From NCBI GenBank assembly GCA_033297205.1, contig MU859102.1, positions 62,001-126,000 on the forward strand: 64,000 bases of DNA. The letters are read 5' to 3'. The notes under the pieces were generated by a model. The model was not told the origin of the DNA and searched no databases. It saw only the letters and a list, made by a program, of their open reading frames with translations. Shown one piece after another: positions 45,658-57,722 of the stretch (position 1 is its first letter; the number at the start of each line of letters is the position of its first letter). Both the position numbers and the translations under genes were made by a program. Source of the DNA: Pseudoneurospora amorphoporcata (lineage: Eukaryota > Ascomycota > Sordariomycetes > Sordariales > Sordariaceae).

Positions 45658-47318
45658 TCACAAACCCCCAAAGATATCATCAAACTCATCCGCTCCCGCT
45701 CCCGCGCCCGTCTTCTTTTTTTTCTTCGTTTTGGGCTTGTCGAAGGAGGCGAAGATGTCGTCTAGGTCATCCATTTTCCTGGCTTTCGTGGTCGTCTTCT
45801 TCTTTTTAGGCTTTTCTAGGGAGGCGAAGATATTGTCGAAGTCGTCTTTGGGTGCTCCTGCTTCTGAGAATGGTGGCGCTGGTGGTGCTGATGATTCAGT
45901 TGTTGTCGTTTTCACCTTTGTGGTTGTTGCTTTTGCTATCGAGGTTGTGGTGGCTGTTGTGGAGGTTGTGATCTCGGTGGCCGTCGCGATAGCCGTGGTT
46001 TTCCATCTGCTCGCCTTCTTCTTCTTGCTAGACTTGTCAAACGAAGCAAAGATGTCGTCGATGTCATCTCCATCCCCATCACCTGTCTTTCTCTTCTTTT
46101 TCTTCTCGGGTACTGGCGGTGTCGGTTCAGACTCGTCCTCATCCTCGCCGGCCCTTGGTCTCTTCTTTTCGCTCTTGTTTTGTTCCCGTCTGGTCTCCCC
46201 TGCTGGTGCTGCCGCCGGTTCTCCAACCTCGGTCTCGGTGGTGGGCAGCGGTTGATCCCTCGCATCTCTCCTCGCAAGGATGTTTTCCGCGAGCCTGGAA
46301 ACGGGAGTTCCGGTGCCGGATGTCGACAACATAGCGAGTAATTCTTCTCTCGATACCGCTACGCCGATGTCATTGTGCCGCCGAGTAGGCGCATCATCGG
46401 CTGGGTGATCTTTGGCTGTGGCTCTGTCCTCTGCCGCTTCATCGACACCGGCGTCGACGTCGTCGATTGAAACGGGCACAAATGCCGAAAGGGCTTTGTC
46501 TACCTGGGCTAGAATGCCCAGGAGCATGAGGCCGAGATGGGCAAATTGTCTGTCGGCGGAGAGTTGGCTGAAGGCGCTGTTAGGTTTGTTAGTCTTGGAT
46601 CTGGGAGAGGAGTTTTGTGGTGGTTTTGGAGAGGGTAGTCGGGGAGAAGGAGGATGGAGAAGTGAGTGAGTAACCACACGACTCAACACCCTCCCTCACC
46701 AACGTCATATAGTCCCTCCTCATCAACCCCTTCCACCAAGAAAATCACAGGAGGAAGAGAGGAAGACGCTCACAGATAAGCCCTAGGCCCTAATTTCCCC
46801 CTCAAATACCCCGCCCTCAACCTCACCTCTCTCGCTTCTTTTTCCTCCTCCTTGTCATCCCCCTCCCCTTTCTCCTCTTCTGCCTTCCCCTCCTCTCCCT
46901 CCACCCTCTCCAGTCTTTCCATATTTTCTTTCTTCTTCCTCTTCCTCACTTCCTCCTTCCTTTTCTTGGTTTCCCGTTCCGGCTGCTTATTACACCACTC
47001 GTTCGCCGCCTCAATCAGCTTGCGCAGGTGCCGCCGCAGCATGTCGGCTTCGGCCCACCATTTCGATAGGTGGTGCTGGTTCTTGTTGCGGTGGTGGAAG
47101 CGGGAGAGGATGTCGAGGGCGGGGGTTAGGGTGGGGAGGAGGGAGGAGGGGAATTTTGGGTCTGAGACTGATGAGGACGTGGTTTCTGGTTGGGAGTCCT
47201 GGACTGGGGGTTGTGTGGTGTTGCTGGTGGTTGTAGTGGTTGGTTTTGAATTGTTGGTGGGTTTGGTCTTGGGTTTTGAGGGTTTGGATTTGAGTTTGGA
47301 TCCTGAGTTGCAATTCAT
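45658..47318 (-). CDS. RMP1: Rmp1-like RNase MRP/Nepro-family protein with C-terminal repeats
   Basis: Rmp1 is an RNase MRP-specific subunit that supports pre-rRNA processing in the nucleolus; animal Nepro is related. Two exons on the minus strand, 47318-46774 and 46576-45658, give 487 aa; the 197-nt intron (GTGAGC donor, CTAACAG end) is long for this window. The family core is clear: residues 58-110 with HHRNKNQHHLSKWW (75-88), a Lys/Glu-rich linker, and after the splice AFSQLSADRQFAHLGLMLLGILAQVDKAL. The C-terminal third is basic and Thr-rich and carries four copies of a D-D/E-x-D-D/N-I-F motif beginning near residues 352, 426, 451 and 478, the last ending the protein as DDIFGGL. The Lys runs after each copy suggest nucleolar targeting. 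Family assignment is fairly confident; the repeated motif is unexplained. Confidence 0.85.
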
Positions 47319-48728
47319 TTTGACTTTTTGTTGGTGGGCGTGGCGTTGGGAAATGATCGAGTCGGTTCGTTAGTGTCTTGGTGAGGTGGTAGAGATTCAG
47401 GTGAAGTGAAGAAAACCGGACGTTCGGCGAGTCGGCCCGTTCGCAAGGTAAAGAGTGCGCGGGGCGTTGCGTTTTGCGATACGTCGTGATGAGGAACTAG
47501 GCTTTTATGGCGCAACGCTGCAGGACTGCGTCAAGGTCTGGCCTTCTTCTCAAGATCAACAAGCTTCGTCATACTACGTCCGACAAATCGTAGCTGTGCA
47601 GTTCAATTATGTCGCTTCCAGATGCGAATTGTTCAAGTCGTGAACGCATCCGAAGTATTCAGATGGTATGTTGAACAACTGAATTTGCAGGTCCCGGGTT
47701 AGGGTATGTGCTGCATCTGCACGACGACGACAGGTTAGACTTACACGCCGTGACGGCACTACCAAGTGGAAACCACCGTCACAATTTCCCTGCATCCGCC
47801 AGCTAACATGGATTCCATCTGATCTATCGTCCATTGTCATGTTCCAACTCAATTCCAATTTCTGTGTGCTTCATGAGGCGAAAAGAAAAGCCAAAGCATG
47901 TGTGGTTCGACCACCACAAAACATGAAGCATCTTCGCCGCTAGGGACATCGTTGTCGTCACAACTCAAAAAGGCCATGTGTCTGATCCCCTCTGCTTCTT
48001 AGGTATCTTGATACCCTCGGCTGCAATAGGTTGAGTTGAACGATTATTCTCATCCGGCCTTTTCTCCGGAACTTCGATGACCTGAGAATATCACAAGATC
48101 CCGAATGAAAGCGTGGCTTTTGTCCATCAATCAACAATTTCCATCATGCATCTCATCGCCATCCTTCGTATACCACGAACAAACACCTAAACATATGCGC
48201 GCATGGTCATGGAAACTACCCTACAGTCGTACCTTGCATACTGTGGAAGGGAGACACTTAAAATGGGTTCGGTTTGGTTTTTCTTCCATCCACCTGACCA
48301 CGTTTTCTGGTGATCAGCAAGGAGATCTACAGAAGTTGCTCGGCAAGTGAGAGCACAAGATCCTGGACCTACGCAGTTCGAGGCAGTACACCACAGTATG
48401 AACGCACTGGTGTTTTTCAACGGATGCTGCCTGAAGCGTAAAGAAAACACCGGAGTAGATTCCTCCTTCTGCGAGTCGACCTCCAAGATTCTTGAGAGAA
48501 GATGATATCGTGTTTCCTTGGATATATCCCTCGAAGGAATTGCAACATCTCGTCTCCATATCACCTGGCAACCTCCTTAGCCTCCTCGGTTCGATGTGGG
48601 ATGGTCTCTGAAAACCGTGAGAAATGAAGATCTTAGTCCTTCCTCCACGGAAGATCTCATGGTCCAGACTCTTTGATAAACGGACGAGAGAGTAAGAGCT
48701 GACCGTACACGTGTGGGTTTCTCTTGTA

Positions 48729-48748
48729 TGAATGGTGATCACCATTCA
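48729..48748. repeat. 20-bp perfect palindrome
   Basis: The half-site TGAATGGTGA is followed directly by its reverse complement. It is centred on GATC and lies in a gene-free region. Confidence 0.85.
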
Positions 48749-51700
48749 AAACCGGGATGCCAACCCGGCCTTGATTGTTCTGATGTTTTCTCGAATGACC
48801 GGGTAGTTCAATATCATTTCACGCAGCACATATCGACCGGCTGTTATTTGTCCCGCCCGGTTACATATTGTTCAGTTCTTGACAGATATATCTTGAGCAT
48901 GTTGATTTCCCATCAGGTGAAGTTGGTCCATATGGATATAACCTCGCAAACCTGGCCGTCAACAATTTCGGAATTGCCCATGATGATGCAAGATTCCGAA
49001 AGACAGCCCACAAACCAAACAGTTGAATTCGGACGAGAAAGGCCCGACATCCACCGGAGACCGGGAACAAAGACTTTTATCACTGTGAGCCACAAGTACA
49101 GTATGGGGTAACATGGTTGAGTCATGTTTACTGACACTGTGAACGTCCAAAAAGTTGAAATTCGACGACGGCATCATCGGCAGCTTCGAAAGCAGAAAGC
49201 GGAGTATAAGTGCTCGGTACCTTGTGTGCTTTGCTTTGTTTGGGGAAAAAATATGCTTGCAATGCATTAACATACACCGCTCTAGACTTTTCTCTTCTCG
49301 ACAAAAGTCAGTACACCGCTATTTGTAAGGGGCGAATTTCCGTTTGGGTGCTCAAATTCTTCGAATATTTTCCTCAGATCGGAAAGTTTGAAGGCGCTGT
49401 TCCACGTTTTGGGTGGTTCAAACTCCGATGCAAAAACAGTCCATATGCACTGCAGTTGTTAATGAATTGCCATGTCGGAAGCTGTGTACCAGAGACGTGA
49501 TGTGTCCAAGTTTTCTACCTTTCAAACTCGATCATCTCCTTGATGCTATTCATAGCCTAGAAGCTCCATCGAAGCTCGCTCGGCCTCTGGGGAACGCGAT
49601 GGTACCCAAGGTCTTTCCAAGACTTCTTCGTGAACAAGGAAAAGGGATTCCGTAGCGGGTTTCTGACCTTTCTATTTTTCAAAAGGCCTTCTAAAACTCC
49701 GCTATAATGTCCACTACCGATAATAGTGTACAGGTAATAACTGATCACGATTCACGATAGAAGGTTGAACCCACTAGGGTGCTAGGAATCGAGTCATTGA
49801 CATCGACCCATGGAAGTGAACACCATCTTTTTCCCACAAGTCCCATCAGGTCCTAGCTAAAAGGAGACCCGCAACATGAGCTCCGGCTTTCCTTTTCTAG
49901 GCATTACCGGAGATCGTGATCGTGGCCCCTGGGTCCGAACGAAAGGGAAGAAGAAAGCCCCGTACGGTGTTTTAAACTTCTGTCAAAATTAGTCATGTTT
50001 GTACGGTGAAGGTGAAGAGATTTTCCCAGGGTTCAATATCATCGAACCAACGAAGGAAAATGACGAGTGTTTCAGACATGGATTGAAATAATTGTGAGCG
50101 ACATCGGAGGCGCCCCTCCTCCCCTTTGCTACCCAGCCATTTGGTACCACCAAATATCTTAATCCGGGCTTGAACCGGGCTAAAGTGCATGTGGAAGCGG
50201 GAGTCCCGCGGGCTAGCGGGCTTTTGTCGATGTCAAATGTCATCAAACGTTCAATGGGATTCTGGAAGGCCCGCCTGTCAATGTGAAAGAGTCAGTCAGT
50301 CGGGGACGCCGAGGCCGGTGAGCAACTGATCAAATGGAAACCTCCATTGTGTTGCAGTCACGGTATACCTACCTACACTGGACTGGAGGCCAACAGCGTC
50401 TGTCACCAGCGAGCATTCGGGAGTTACCTTAGGTTAGCTTGAACAGCAGGAAGTCCGTACAGAAGACTATCTGCCTCGGGTGGTTCCTGCTATGACAAGT
50501 GGAAGGCCCTCGACACATGCATCACATTACTCCTGCTGTTGCATGGTAATAACCATGAGCACCTCTACGGCTACCCACCATCCTGACAGCATCGGATTTT
50601 GAGTGGAATCGGAAGGCACCGAGTGAGTGTGACGTAGGATAGTGAAAGAAAGAAAGAGGTCCGCGATTGCGGCTCCGCAACTTGCCGAGCGGACCGTGTT
50701 CAGACCATCAAAGGTGTAGTGAGATATCATCGTTCCGGTGAACCATCGACCGTGGAAGCAAAGATAAATCTGCCTCCATGTTGAATGATGCGTTTATTTG
50801 GACCGTTTATTTCTCATATCGTATGTGCTCAGGCAGTCGGGGTACTGTAATTGACGGAAAAGCCAAGGACCCCCCAGTATGATATCTCCCGTACCTTGCA
50901 GCGCGGCCCGGTATCTTTTTGTCCCAACAGGCAGCGGCTGGAAGGTCCCTAGAGTCCCTTTCTTTGCCAAGCAGGCCAAGCTGACAGACCGGAGAAGTGG
51001 CGTGTTGCTTATGAGGGGCGATGATAGTGGGGAGGACAAGACAAGATTCAATCCAAGATGCGTCATGTATACTTGCTCTTACACCATCATATCGCAGCAT
51101 TCGAGACCAAGACACGTATTTGTCTTGTACTCCTGGTGTGCTTGGGGGTGTTGCATCACCTCGCGCCATTATACGGGCAATGTTGGCGAATTGATTTTCA
51201 TATCCAGAAGCAGTTTGTCGCAATTCTTCTCTTTCATTGCCCATTCGACGCCTTGCACGTTGACAGATAGATGACGGTCCCGAGAAATGATATCATCGCT
51301 CCATCCTTGAGCTCGGCGGCAGTAGCCTGTAAGTCTAGATGATGAGCGGAGAGCTCCGTGTTTACCTTTCCCGCTCCGAATAGCTGCGCCCCGAATAACA
51401 TTGGCCGTTGTCATGAGTAACCCCTTCCTGGGTAGAGATGGTGAGGGGCGAGAAAGCCAAAGAGCAATGGGCGGGGTCACTGTCTTGGATGCAAGTGTCT
51501 CCGTCATCTAGGAGGGAGAAATGAAGCTATCCGCCTAGAAGCTCGTCATTCATACTTGGGATGATAACGACTTGAGAGGGGAATTGGTCAAGCCTCCCCA
51601 GAAAGACATTGAAGGTCGAACGAAATACGTGATAAGACATCATCGACTTAATTCAAGTGGGACAGAGTTGCCGATTCCGTGCCGAGGGTTACCTGACGTT

Positions 51701-53621
51701 AATTCTATCCATAGCCCGTTGCCCGCCCGCACTCCTCCCTGCTCTACCCTGTCGGCTATTGTCCCGTTCCAGTTGACCACAATCCCTGAGCTTGGCCGGG
51801 TTAGTTAATCCTCCGGACTGGCGACTGTCATCGTGAGGGGCGTGATAAGGAAGGGCCGGATTCAGAAAGCCGATGAGATCCATTCGGTTCCTTGATGGGA
51901 TTTGAACCCTGAGATTTAAACCCTGAAATTTCGCAGATCCAATATAAGACTGGTTTGTTTGTTAGTTTGGTTCTTCGAACATGGGTCGAATAGGAGAGAA
52001 ATTGAGCTCTCATTGGCCTTCTTCTAGCTTTCGTTTGAAGGCATTGATATTGTGACCAGGGTAAAAAAACGCCACAGAAGCCTCTTCTACCTCTCTCCGT
52101 CTCTTCTTAAGGCCCTTTAAGATAGGAAAATATAAGAGGTAGTCTCCTACAGCACCCATCCGCTCGAAGCCCGAATACTTTTTCACTCTCTAGCTCGAAA
52201 GGTGGAACTGGGCGTTTTTTGTACCAAACTAACAAACATACCAGGGCTAGATTGTACTACAAACCACCAACACAGAGAGACGGGTTCTGTAACCCTACTG
52301 GATGCTTGTGAATGGGCCAAGGCAAGACAAACGCTTTTGTAAGAGGTCTGGCCCTCCCACGACCCTGTGGCTGTCCGCTGTCCCACATGAGCCGGTGAGC
52401 AAGAACCCTTGCTTTTCGGAAGACGGCCCTTGAGCGGCGCTTTTGTGGTGCTACCTACTTCTCGGTCAAGATGTTGAGGGAGCGGTGCGGGTTTGTGTAC
52501 CCTCTCACTGGTTTGTGGTCACTTTGCTATGCTTGACAAAATGAACGGTGTTAATATCCTCTACAGCATGGATATCCGTGACCTGGTGTTTTTCCCTGGG
52601 CAACCAGCAGGGCACAGTAGGGTAGTTTTCAGAAACAAATTCGGTAGGCGAACGATCAGGCTTCCGTTAGATGGTTCGATAACCTACGGAAAAGCCGCCG
52701 TTGAACCCATGAACTCGGAAACATGGGCCGTGTCAATGGTCTCGATCTTTCAGGTACCAGATGCAGAAAACTTTTTCAGACAGTAAAGTGAACCCTGGAA
52801 TATGGAATCTCGATGATCCCGAAACCTGATGATGTTACAGTAAGATGATTTCTCGGTCGGCCGGGTCTGTCTGTGTGTTGTCAAGAGTGGGGCCGCTGTC
52901 CCGGTTCCGCAAGTGTTTCGGTGTTTTGCGACATTCCACCCTGAACCCCCCCTGTGAACGACCTCCACGCCGCCGGATCTCATTCACGGTGTGTTTTCGG
53001 TGGGATGGAAATTGTCTTTTTAAAAAAAATTGGTCGGCTGAAAACGGCTCAATATTGGGAAGAGAGTAAATTCCGGCCATTTCCACTCTCCGAAAGCAAT
53101 GACGGAGCGGAATATACGGAGATTTCAACGACAGGTACAGTGTTTGCCCACCCCTGGCAAGACTGACCTGAGACCGGCGGATGGCGGGACTGGTGCCCCG
53201 GAAGATCATGGAAGCATGGCACCACCAAACATGCTTCGGCTCCATCCCCGCTGTCCGGTCAGATCTGGGAGAAAGACTCTCACCCAATCCCCAAGCCAGG
53301 CACTGCAAACTCTGCAGCCGGCGAGCTGAGGAACGTTCCTGGCTCTAGTGAAAGGCTCTCTCCACACAATGGGGCCATGGACCGATGGAGCCTCCCTTCG
53401 GCTCGGCTGTTGCTGTCGTCGAACAACGGCGTGACAGCGGGCTCGACGCCGCGCGCCCAGGGTGGGAAAGGCGCCGTCAGTAACCACACCGTGGGCATTT
53501 GCTGACAAGGCACGCAGGGCAACGCAGGGCTGGCCGCACCGCAAGAGGGGCGGTAGGCGGTAGTCGTACCCCAAACCGGGAACACTAGCGGATAGGCGCC
53601 GATGCAACTCTGATGAAGGAG

Positions 53622-53653
53622 AAAAAAAAAAAAAAAATTTTTTTTTTTTTTTT
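53622..53653. repeat. A16T16 palindromic tract
   Basis: Sixteen A are followed immediately by sixteen T, a 32-bp perfect palindrome that would form a hairpin or a strongly bent, nucleosome-excluding element. A single long open frame through it (minus strand) reads mainly Phe and Lys and is not believed. Confidence 0.9.
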
Positions 53654-56068
53654 CCTCTTGCTTCCTTGCCAGAGAGATTCCTTGGTTGGGGGAGTGCGGT
53701 GGACCTGGCTACCTGAGGCCGTTCCAAGTGGCATCAATTAGTGGGTGAGGATGACATGGTCGGGTTCCAGACGCCTGTGACAGAGCCACAGAGAGCGTGC
53801 TGGCAACGTCGGAATGCAGATTTTTGCAGAATTGGGCGTGCGAAAGAGTGGGCTTTGGGTCGCTATTTTCTCGTGAACGCGCGGTGCTTAAAAGTTGCTC
53901 GCTCGCCGTTTTGCTCGCTTCTCTCAGGAGGCAACAAGCAAGGAATCGATCGACGAAGGAGGCTCTTTCTGTGCTCGGCTCTCCACAAAAGGAAAGATAC
54001 ATTGGCTCCGTACCTCCGGCTTCCACTCCGCTTCATGTGAAGTGGATTCCGCTTCCAAATGGAGTTTCCCGTCAGCGAGTCGTGGGGAAGCGAGAGAGAG
54101 GGTGAGTTTAGGTATTCAGTCACCGGTGTAATACATACTACAGGCGGCACGACGGATAGCAACAGGAGCGCTATCAATGACCATTGATTAGTGCTCACCA
54201 GAACGGTTTGTTGGTGTCAAGCAATGGAACTTATCATTACCTTAGGTATCTGTGGATTTTCTCTGTGCGAGGTGCGAGAGCGAGCATAGGGAATTGGGGA
54301 GACACTACCATCATGCACAGTGCAGTCATTACTTAACTACACGTGCAGATAACAGTGGTAGTAAATAGCCCTCGATTAAAATCGGACAACTCTGACATCG
54401 CACAGTTACGATGCTGTGCTCTCTTGTTCCCCGCAAAACGTGGATGACGCCGCGATGGCTTGAATCTTTCGCTCGGGCGCTTGGCAATCCAAGTCAACTC
54501 GGGCTCCCTTGCGATAGTTGTTTGTTTTTGACACATTTTGCAGACCTCTTTATTAGTCAAAACGGCTCGGCCGGTTAAACAGGTGAAGCGGTCAGCAGGG
54601 ACGAGGATGAATGCGAAAAAGTAGGATAGGGTATGGAGTCTCGTTTAGAGGTGTATGTGGAGTGTCCAAAAAGACGAAGAAGATGTTAGGTTGAGGCTGT
54701 GAGAAAGAAGCAAGGATTTGGCAGCACACTCAAGAGGCTGAATCTGGTCGACGACAACACGTGTAGCAGTGCGTGCGTGGTGTTTGGTGGTGACCTGAAG
54801 ATGGGAGGCTATGTGTGTGGGGAGATGACTGATCCAGACGGACAATTCGGGAGGAGTGATGACGGAGATCATGCCTCAGCACTGTGGAAGAAGCCCAGGC
54901 TCTCGAGTAGGCGATTGACACCTCCAGATTCGAGATGCCTAGTGGTGTTGTAGAGGCCCATGATCACCTTAACTTGAGGGGGATCATGATGGAGGTCTCC
55001 TGTCTTTGTGATTGCGTGTGCTCTTCTCGTCGGGTTTCAGGTGGGATGGAGCACCTTGTTGTCTACGCCGGCCATTCAGGTTCTCACTGTACAGTCTTGA
55101 GGGCTAAATTTGGAGGACCTTTATGGTCTTGGAACCCAAGTTGAAAGTTGGAGGTAGCGTTCGTTGGGGTTGTAATCCACTCTTTCAACGGACGGGAGTG
55201 TGATGATCACTAAGCCAGCGAATGTCTCTAAACACATGAAGCACCTTTGCGGCCTCTGGGGCTGTGAGTGCCCCGTGCTATTCCGCCCAAGCAGCACCAG
55301 TCATTCGAAGCCTGTGAATCTTCAAGGAGGGAAGCCGATGGACGTTTGATGGAAAATAACAACATTCTGGCAACATCGGCCATCCAGCTGCCCGTCTGCC
55401 AACCGTGTCATTCGCAGATTCCGCCATCACCCCCACATCTTTTGTCACAGGGGCTCGGGGCCGCAGGGCTCCCGCTCCGTTGTTGATGACAGAACACAGG
55501 CGGGGGCAGGACCCTTTGCAGATGGGTCAGAATCATCGGTGTCGGTAAGCTTGGTGAGGCGCTCATTTTCAGAGTTTTCCATGCCAATATGACCGGCGGA
55601 GAGTTTTTGATTGCGAAAAGAAGGAAAGTGAAATGGACAGAACCAAGCTGCCCCGTTCCTGGAGTCACAGACGTGTCGGCCCCCTTCCGCCTCCCACCCC
55701 CCTAAAAAAAACATTCAACACAGTGTTAGGAACCCTCTGCGTTCCCTGCACCCCAACTTCTGTCGTCAACTGAGGACAAGCTGCAACTGACACTGGACCC
55801 CACCTCCCAACCTGGTCCCAACGCGCACCGGTGACGACCTATGGATTTTGTCTACAAATCGCTACAGCAGTCAGCCACTCCAAGCAGCGACAAGAACAGC
55901 GAGCGCCATACAGAGGACGTTACTGGTTTCTTCAGAAGGTCCAGATCGCTTCTATCCTTTGATTTGTCCTCTTTGATCAACTGAGTGACTGACGACCTAC
56001 ACTACTACTGCGGTAGGCAAGACACAAGGCCAATCGATCGGACTTCTCCCCTTGGCGGGAGTTGAGAT

Positions 56069-56106
56069 AAAAAAAAAAAAAAAGATAGAAAAAAAGAAAG
56101 AAAGAA
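56069..56106 (+). repeat. A15 tract and GAAA repeats
   Basis: A run of 15 A is followed by GATAG, a further A run and tandem GAAA units. Confidence 0.85.
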
Positions 56107-56355
56107 AAGTGAAAGTGCCAGAGATGGAGATACGCCGGGCCAGATAAAGTGCAACTGCAACGGGCCCCATACCGATAGTCATACCGATACACTCACTCAC
56201 TGTACGAGTACACGTTCAAGCAACCGTGAAAGACGATTGGTCGGCATCCCAACCCTGCTGATCTCCGTTCTCGGGCAAGACTCCAGATCACAGACGAAGA
56301 CACGGGGGATTGTGTGCTAAGCGCAGCCGGGGCCAACAGGAAAACAGAAACATGG

Positions 56356-57722
56356 AAAAGGGCCTAAAGGGGACTGACAGGGGCACATAGATACAGGCTA
56401 CAAAGGTCTCGTTCACCTAGTAGAGTGACGGGATTGTTGCGCAGATACCCAAGCACCTGGCCTCCTTACCTACCTACACCACGCAATACACTTGCTCCAT
56501 CGTTTCTTATTATAAGACCTCCGCCAGTTCCTCACCCCCATTGTACCTCCTCCTAGTCTTTGTTTTTCCTTCAAGATCCCCTCGGCTCAAGAACGAACAT
56601 CCACTTACCTAGTAATTCCATCATATCGTCAGCACTGCAGCAGCCAACGGGAACAACACTGTGCAGCTACCTCACCTCACCACACTTGCTCTAGCTTGTC
56701 AACCCAACTCCATACTATCGACGACGGTTACATCCACAGACGCCAATTGACGTCCGTTCAAAAACACAACTGCCAACCGAACCCAAGACAACAACACATA
56801 CATAGTCGGACTGCCCAACCTTGTTCTCGAACGACACGGCGTACCCGTAGCTGAATCCCGAACAAAACACTCAACACCGTGTGTCGACTCCCCTCATCTG
56901 TGTCACCACCGGCTATCCTGTTCTACCCACTGGCCGGCCCAGAGAAGCGAAACACCAGCTACAGACTCCATCCCCACCTCCGGCTGTAAACAAGTCAACA
57001 GCGGGACAGTAGCTCACTCGCACAATCCGGGGCCCCGCCAAACCGTCCAAGGCTGTTTGTTTCCTGGACTGTGAACTGAGGAACAAAACCGGTCACTAGT
57101 GCAACCCCATCGCGACTTGAAGGCGACATACATATAAAGCAACTGACCTGCACCTGTTACACCTTTACGGGTTTAATAGCCGGTCGATTGTCCTCCTTGT
57201 CCTCTTCCTTGTCTAACACCACCACCACCACCACCACCACCCTCGTTTGGTCTCCCGAAGTCGTTCGTTGAAGCTATCGGTTTGCGCACTTTTTCCTCAC
57301 AGACTCTCCAGTCCCACGACAGCGCCAGAAACAACAAGCACGAGCAAGAAAATTCTCTTCTTGCAGCTTACATATTTGCCACCCGGCACGACACCCACTT
57401 AGACGGATTCGTCATTCCACGAATGGTAACTTGTGGGCTTGTTGGTCAACAAAAGTTTTGAATAACTCTTCACTCCTCCCCCTTCCAGGGATCCCCACCT
57501 TCTCTCAACTTTGGGCCCAGACGTGATCAACGACGACGACCAGGACACCAATTCACCTTCTCCTCTTGGGCAGGACCCCGCGTTTCCATTCACCAACCCA
57601 CGTTGCGGCGGTTGCGCTGCCAAGGGACCTGAGCCGAACAAGTCAGCCAACCAGTGAACCCCTGGCGCTCCCTCGGGCGCACCTCACCTCTTAACCCCAA
57701 CCAATCACACATAATAGCCTCG
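56356..57722 (+). promoter_or_regulatory. Presumed long 5' leader of the Ecl1-like gene
   Basis: These 1367 bases contain a single ATG on the + strand (57423) against about 18 on the minus strand. The sequence is C/A/T-rich with CAACAC and CCACC runs typical of fungal leaders. The one ATG directly precedes a possible splice donor (GTAACT at 57426) with a CAG acceptor ending at 57488. It includes an ACC trinucleotide repeat. Confidence 0.6.
57216..57242 (+). repeat. ACC trinucleotide repeat
   Basis: About eight perfect tandem ACC units in the presumed leader of the Ecl1-like gene. Confidence 0.85.

Larger units (their letters stand above)
47319..56355. other. Nine-kilobase stretch without recognisable genes
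   Basis: No open frame here exceeds about 175 codons and none reads like protein; frames on both strands overlap freely and ATGs are common on both strands. The base composition is not extreme, so it does not look like a heavily RIP-mutated repeat. It contains a perfect A16T16 palindrome, a 20-bp perfect palindrome and an A15 tract. It could hold the distal promoter of the Ecl1-like gene, the Rmp1-like promoter near 47320-47700 and possibly long non-coding RNAs. Confidence 0.5.

Noticed and set aside
51885..51940. tRNA-like B-box resemblance (GGGATTTGAACCC-type)
   Set aside because: No cloverleaf, anticodon arm or A-box could be assembled around it.
53206..53727. 173-codon open frame on the minus strand
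   Set aside because: It runs through the A16T16 tract (Phe/Lys runs), has no family resemblance and no plausible neighbours or splice partners.
47319..57722. Dispersed 5S rRNA gene
   Set aside because: I looked for the conserved internal promoter blocks of Neurospora-type 5S genes by eye and saw none; a covariance search would be decisive.
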